From: Methylomicrobium sp035916875
Lineage (GTDB): Bacteria; Pseudomonadota; Gammaproteobacteria; Methylococcales; Methylomonadaceae
Direction: 5' to 3'
Assembly: GCF_035916875.1 (NCBI RefSeq)
Contig: NZ_JAXUHN010000070.1
Location: forward strand, 22,845 to 86,844
DNA: 64,000 bases
Shown here: positions 61,900 through 64,000 of the stretch, one piece after another
How positions within the stretch are numbered: position 1 is the first letter of the stretch
Layout: each line of letters opens with the position of its first letter
Translations under genes and position numbers: made by a program
The notes under the pieces: model-generated
Seen by the model: the letters and a program-made list of their open reading frames with translations, nothing else
The model's database searches: none
What the model was told of the DNA's origin: nothing

Positions 61900-62871
61900 T
61901 TAGTGTTTTTTCCGGCTTTTTTTGGAAACGGATTTTTTTATCTCGGGCGCTTTGGCAGGTTCAAAAGCTCGGCCTTTGATGCGCAGTTGGTCCGATAACT
62001 GTTTAACCGTATCATTCATCGCGGCGCGGGTTGCCTGTCCTAAGGCGCTGGCGGCAAAAGCGCTTTCGCCGCCGCCAATACCGAATACCGATACGCCGCT
62101 GCTGGCCGATTCCGCGGAGAAACTGCCGTGCGAAACGATGGTGCCGACCATGCGCCCGCTATTGGGCTCGACGACTTGCAAATCCAGTCCAACAGCGCCG
62201 GTACGGCGAGCCTTGGTATTTTCCCAGGTCGGATTTGCGGCCGAGACCGCCGCGCCGGCAATACCTGCGGCCGGCGTTCCGGAAATCGCTCCGGCAACTC
62301 CCAATACCGTTCCCGCCCAACCCAGCGAGCCACCCTGGCGCTCGTTATTAGCTTCCGCTACCTCGCTAAATTCGGTGACAGTGCCTTTAATCACGAAAGG
62401 CCCAACCTCGCCGGGACGTAATAAGCTCGCCGGATTATCCGCATTCTTCAAGTAATGATCGTAATCAATCACTACAATATTTCCCGAGTTGCCGAGGGCG
62501 CTCAACAACTGCGCGGCAATGCCTTTGCCAACTTTTTCGCTCATGCCCTCTAAGTGGCCTTCATAGGCGGTGGGAGCCGGGGTGCCGCCGCGCGGACCAA
62601 TCCAGCCGAACGGCCCCCATCCGGAATAATTTCCTCTGGATTGCCCGCTGCTCGGGGGCGGTCCGCCGGCGGAACCGCCCGTGCCGACCTGCAAGGGTTC
62701 AACCGTAACGACGTAGATCGGCTGAGCAGAATCAAAGGGGATGTGCACTGTTTCAACCTGCATCGAAGTCGGAGTAGCCGACGTGGCCTGGACGGAATTT
62801 TTGTCTACCGTTGCTGTGCAACCGGTAATTAGCGTCAAGCCAACGCTTGCAATCAATACTTTTAACCTCAT
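61900..62871 (-). CDS. CsgG-like outer-membrane lipoprotein
   Basis: This 323-residue protein starts at ATG 62871, with GGAGAG ahead; the frame extends 21 codons further upstream without support. A lipobox LITGC near residue 18 predicts lipidation. The Gly/Pro-rich part (GGSAGGPPPSSGQSRGNYSG) precedes a CsgG/HfaB-like domain (IAAQLLSALGNSGNIVVIDY, GPFVIKGTVTEFSEV, VGLDLQVVEPNSGRMVGTIV). The tail is Lys-rich (KKSVSKKSRKKH). CsgG proteins form secretion pores for curli or holdfast; here no curli genes are nearby. It could also be a regulator-like periplasmic relative. Confidence 0.7.
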   Translation of the reverse strand: MRLKVLIASVGLTLITGCTATVDKNSVQATSATPTSMQVETVHIPFDSAQPIYVVTVEPLQVGTGGSAGGPPPSSGQSRGNYSGWGPFGWIGPRGGTPAPTAYEGHLEGMSEKVGKGIAAQLLSALGNSGNIVVIDYDHYLKNADNPASLLRPGEVGPFVIKGTVTEFSEVAEANNERQGGSLGWAGTVLGVAGAISGTPAAGIAGAAVSAANPTWENTKARRTGAVGLDLQVVEPNSGRMVGTIVSHGSFSAESASSGVSVFGIGGGESAFAASALGQATRAAMNDTVKQLSDQLRIKGRAFEPAKAPEIKKSVSKKSRKKH

Positions 62872-62994
62872 ATTCTCTCCCAAAAATAAAATTTTTGATT
62901 TTTCCGACGGCGTTCGGAAAACTGACAGGTTCACAACCTAGCATAGACTAGCATTTGTAGTGCAATGATCCAAGTCTGGTCGTCAGGGAGCGAA

Positions 62995-63062
62995 TTGCCT
63001 CAAATTAAAAGTAACCCAAGACCTCGGTAAAAGAGGGTCGTTGCCTCACATTGTGTGTAACC
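62995..63062. repeat. Direct repeats before the transposase (likely IS left end)
   Basis: TTGCCTCAAATTAAAAGTAACC (shown in parts: TTGCCTCA then GTAACC) at 62995-63017 and TTGCCTCACATTGTGTGTAACC-like sequence at 63041-63062 are 46 bases apart. They may be transposase-binding sites at the end of the insertion sequence. Confidence 0.5.
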
Positions 63063-63083
63063 GAACAGCATCGGATTACAGCA

Positions 63084-64000
63084 ATGGGAAAACACGAACG
63101 ACGCGCTTATTTACAAGCCATCCAAAAACGCTATCGACAAAGCGAGAGAGCGGCGAAACAAACGATCCTGAACGAGTTTTGCGAGGTCTGCGGCTATGCC
63201 CGCAAGTATGCGATTCGCTTGCTCAATCGCAAAATCGATAAAGCCAGCGCATCGCCCAAACGGCCCGGCCCCAAGCGAAAATATCAAGCCGAGGTGCTGA
63301 TGGAACCGTTGCGCCGCATCTGGTTCGCCAGCGATCAATTGTGCGGCAAGCGCCTGAAGGCGGCGATACCAATCTGGCTGCCGCACTACGAAGAGCAGTA
63401 CGGCCCCTTGGCTGACAGCCAACGCGCCAGCTTGCTGAAGGTGTCGGCCGCGACCTTGGATCGCTTGCTCAAACCCTTGCGCGTCCAGCATCCCAAAGGC
63501 CTGTCCGGCACCAAACCCGGTTCGCTGTTGAAAGCCCAGATTCCCATTCGCACCCAGCATTGGGACGAAACCCAGCCTGGCTTCGTCGAAGCCGATACCG
63601 TCGCCCACTGCGGCACGTCTTTGGCCGGTGATTTTGTCTGGAGCCTGACGATGACGGATATCGTCACCGGCTGGACCGAATGTCGGGCGACCTGGAACAA
63701 AGGCTCGCAAGGCGTCTTGGCGCAGATTCAGGCCATCGAGGGCCTATTGCCGTTCCCTTTGCGCGGCTTCGATTGCGACAACGGTTCGGAATTTCTCAAC
63801 CAGCATTTGTTGCGCTATTTCACCGATCACCCGCAACAACCCGCCTTCACACGTTCCAGACCCTATAAGAAAAATGATAACGCCCACGTCGAGCAGAAAA
63901 ACTGGACCCACGCCAGGCAATTATTCGGCTACGACCGGCTGGACAAAGCCGCGCTGGTGCCGCTCATGAACGAGGTGTACAGCTCACTTTGGTGCCCCTT
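63084..64000 (+). CDS. DDE-type (integrase-core) transposase, 3' end beyond window
   Basis: The frame opens with ATG 63084 and is open to the right edge (305 codons). An N-terminal DNA-binding region (RQSERAAKQTILNEFCEVCG, YARKYAIRLLNR) is followed by an integrase-type catalytic core: VEADTVAHCG with the first Asp, LRGFDCDNGSEFLNQHLLRY with the second Asp, and NDNAHVEQKNWTHARQLFGY with the Glu. This type of transposase is common in ISNCY-like elements. The complete catalytic triad and the open frame suggest an active element. It is the only transposase here without visible damage. Confidence 0.9.
   Translation, partial: MGKHERRAYLQAIQKRYRQSERAAKQTILNEFCEVCGYARKYAIRLLNRKIDKASASPKRPGPKRKYQAEVLMEPLRRIWFASDQLCGKRLKAAIPIWLPHYEEQYGPLADSQRASLLKVSAATLDRLLKPLRVQHPKGLSGTKPGSLLKAQIPIRTQHWDETQPGFVEADTVAHCGTSLAGDFVWSLTMTDIVTGWTECRATWNKGSQGVLAQIQAIEGLLPFPLRGFDCDNGSEFLNQHLLRYFTDHPQQPAFTRSRPYKKNDNAHVEQKNWTHARQLFGYDRLDKAALVPLMNEVYSSLWCP

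Noticed and set aside
63041..63062. CRISPR-like spaced repeat at the right edge
   Set aside because: Only two imperfect copies, directly before a transposase; better explained as IS-end repeats. No CRISPR array was seen anywhere in the window.

Overview
The window looks like a chromosomal segment from a GC-rich gammaproteobacterium. The class Ia ribonucleotide reductase, MetE/MetR pair, ygiQ, NhaD and the many FecI/FecR/FecA-type iron cassettes fit that, and the protein families and intergenic palindromes resemble aerobic methanotrophs of the Methylococcales. The genus is inference only; no marker gene such as 16S rRNA is present.

Left part (1-10.4 kb): a cut-off small membrane protein, an NhaD sodium/proton antiporter, then a B12-independence module. 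A clear cobalamin riboswitch lies in the leader of nrdAB (B12-independent ribonucleotide reductase), followed by divergent metR and metE (B12-independent methionine synthase) with two putative MetR sites between them.

Middle part (10.4-46.8 kb): a large iron-uptake island, partly a gene graveyard. It holds three intact ECF sigma/anti-sigma pairs (13.7, 24.0 and 40.2 kb), three full-length TonB-dependent receptors with STN signalling domains, one tonB-exbB-exbD set, four PepSY membrane proteins, an RND efflux operon, a secreted beta-propeller plus TlpA thioredoxin pair, and a periplasmic amidohydrolase. A repeated promoter-like element (AT-rich block, GGTGGG block, AAACGTCTTA) stands 50-175 bases before most of these operons, so they can be read as one regulon. 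Between the live genes lie broken copies: a receptor split by a small palindromic element inside a 44-base duplication, an exbD scar, a fecI-fecR scar, a truncated fecI, a dead higB toxin next to an intact antitoxin, receptor and PepSY fragments, a ureG fragment, an IS5 fragment and a RAYT-like protein without its catalytic residues.

Right part (46.8-64 kb): a type I restriction-modification operon (hsdR-hsdM-hsdS) coupled to a glycine-rich membrane protein gene, tRNA-Thr(TGT), ygiQ with a spermidine-synthase-like gene, a DUF2760-Hsp70 operon, several small uncharacterised genes, a CsgG-like lipoprotein and, at the right edge, the start of an insertion sequence with a DDE-type transposase.
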